Shown here: in pieces, positions 63,737 through 64,000 of the stretch
Numbering within the stretch: the stretch's first letter is position 1
How the letters are laid out: each line of letters starts with the position of its first letter
NCBI RefSeq assembly: GCF_000718305.1
Contig: NZ_JOFQ01000004.1
Coordinates: forward strand, 310,001-374,000
DNA from: Streptomyces niger
Lineage (GTDB): Bacteria > Actinomycetota > Actinomycetes > Streptomycetales > Streptomycetaceae
Length of the DNA: 64,000 nucleotides
Reading direction: 5' to 3'
Notes under the pieces: generated by a model
What the model saw: the letters and a program-made list of their open reading frames with translations, nothing else
Told to the model about the DNA's origin: nothing
Databases searched by the model: none
Position numbers and translations under genes: made by a program

Positions 63737-63862
63737 TCACTGCACCGCGGCCGCCTCGCCGCGGTCACTGCATCGAGGTCACTGCATCGCCCTCACCTCG
63801 GCGCGATCGCCTCGCCGCGGTCACCTCGGCGCGGTCACCTCGGCGCGGTCACTTCGCCGCGT
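63737..63862. repeat. Nine-unit, 14-bp-phased tandem repeat
   Basis: Exactly nine consecutive 14-bp units with consensus TCACCTCGCCGCGG, covering 126 bp. Units at 63,821-63,834 and 63,835-63,848 are identical; others differ by one to six bases. The ninth unit (63,849-63,862) contains the stop codon and last codons of the partial gene, so the array may have grown from that gene's 3' end. Confidence 0.85.
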
Positions 63863-64000
63863 TCGCCGCCTTGATCAGCGACTGCCGGTCGACGGCGCCG
63901 ACGTAGACCGTGCCGTCGTCCGTCACCAGGGCGTTCACCAGGCGGGTGCTGAAGACGTGCCCGGAGCCGAACGTGCCGGTCACCTTCTCGCCCAGGGAGT
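63849..64000 (-). CDS. C-terminal end of a LolA-like / DUF2092 secreted protein (partial)
   Basis: The window ends inside this gene; only the last 49 complete codons are seen (SLGEKVTGTFGSGHVFSTRL, then VNALVTDDGTVYVGAVDRQS, LIKAANAAK, stop). The pattern matches the C-terminus of outer-membrane lipoprotein carrier (LolA)/DUF2092-like exported proteins found next to ABC transporters in Streptomyces. The identification rests on a short segment. Its stop codon lies in the 14-bp repeat array. Confidence 0.6.
   Translation of the reverse strand, partial: SLGEKVTGTFGSGHVFSTRLVNALVTDDGTVYVGAVDRQSLIKAANAAK

Noticed and set aside
63737..63862. CRISPR-like array
   Set aside because: The 14-bp units are directly adjacent with no spacers and no cas genes are nearby; it is a tandem repeat.

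Overview
The window is a stretch of core chromosome from a high-GC actinobacterium, almost certainly Streptomyces or a close relative. The evidence is the strong GC bias at third codon positions, frequent GTG and TTG starts, RpoB/RpoC/NusG of the Streptomyces type, and gene order (rpmG, a MaoC pair, murB, adenosine deaminase, aspC, tRNA-Trp, secE, nusG, rplKA, rplJL, rpoBC, rpsLG, fusA, tuf) typical of that genus. No prophage, insertion sequence, CRISPR array or biosynthetic cluster is visible.

Bases 1-10,100 hold the S10 and spc ribosomal protein operons on the minus strand, from rpsJ (10,001) down to rplO (264). Bases 10,100-12,300 hold three small minus-strand genes: panD, a Uma2-type endonuclease-like protein and a secreted DUF4232 protein. 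Bases 12,700-17,400 are the str operon (rpsL, rpsG, fusA, tuf). After a small membrane protein come rpoC, rpoB, rplL, rplJ, rplA, rplK, nusG and secE, then tRNA-Trp, all on the minus strand. This first half makes ribosomes, RNA polymerase and the elongation and secretion factors. It is punctuated by strong hairpin terminators and by leaders with probable autoregulatory structure.

Bases 30,800-41,950 are mixed housekeeping genes: an aspartate aminotransferase, an adenosine deaminase family protein, a TetR regulator divergent from an NAD(P)-binding protein with a clear shared operator, murB, two MaoC-fold dehydratases, rpmG, tRNA-Met, tRNA-Thr, a degenerate cytosine-deaminase-like amidohydrolase, a second NAD(P)-binding protein, tRNA-Tyr, yajQ, a YccF protein and htpX.

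Bases 42,087-52,778 are a translationally coupled ten-gene cluster, nuoA-B-C-H-I-J-K-L-M-N, on the minus strand. It lacks nuoD and the NADH-oxidising module nuoEFG, and its B, C and I subunits carry long low-complexity tails. Divergent from it, on the plus strand, are two near-duplicate sensor histidine kinases, a NarL-type response regulator, and korAB, a 2-oxoglutarate:ferredoxin oxidoreductase. Together these suggest a regulated, possibly ferredoxin-fed variant of complex I. The window ends with rarD, an ABC transporter pair and the 3' end of a LolA-like secreted protein that borders a 14-bp-phased tandem repeat.

The most notable non-coding signals are a near-identical stem-loop in the rpsJ and rpsL leaders, a 16-bp perfect palindrome between nuoA and the kinases, a three-half-site TetR operator, two DnaA boxes before the response regulator, and the nine-unit 14-bp repeat.
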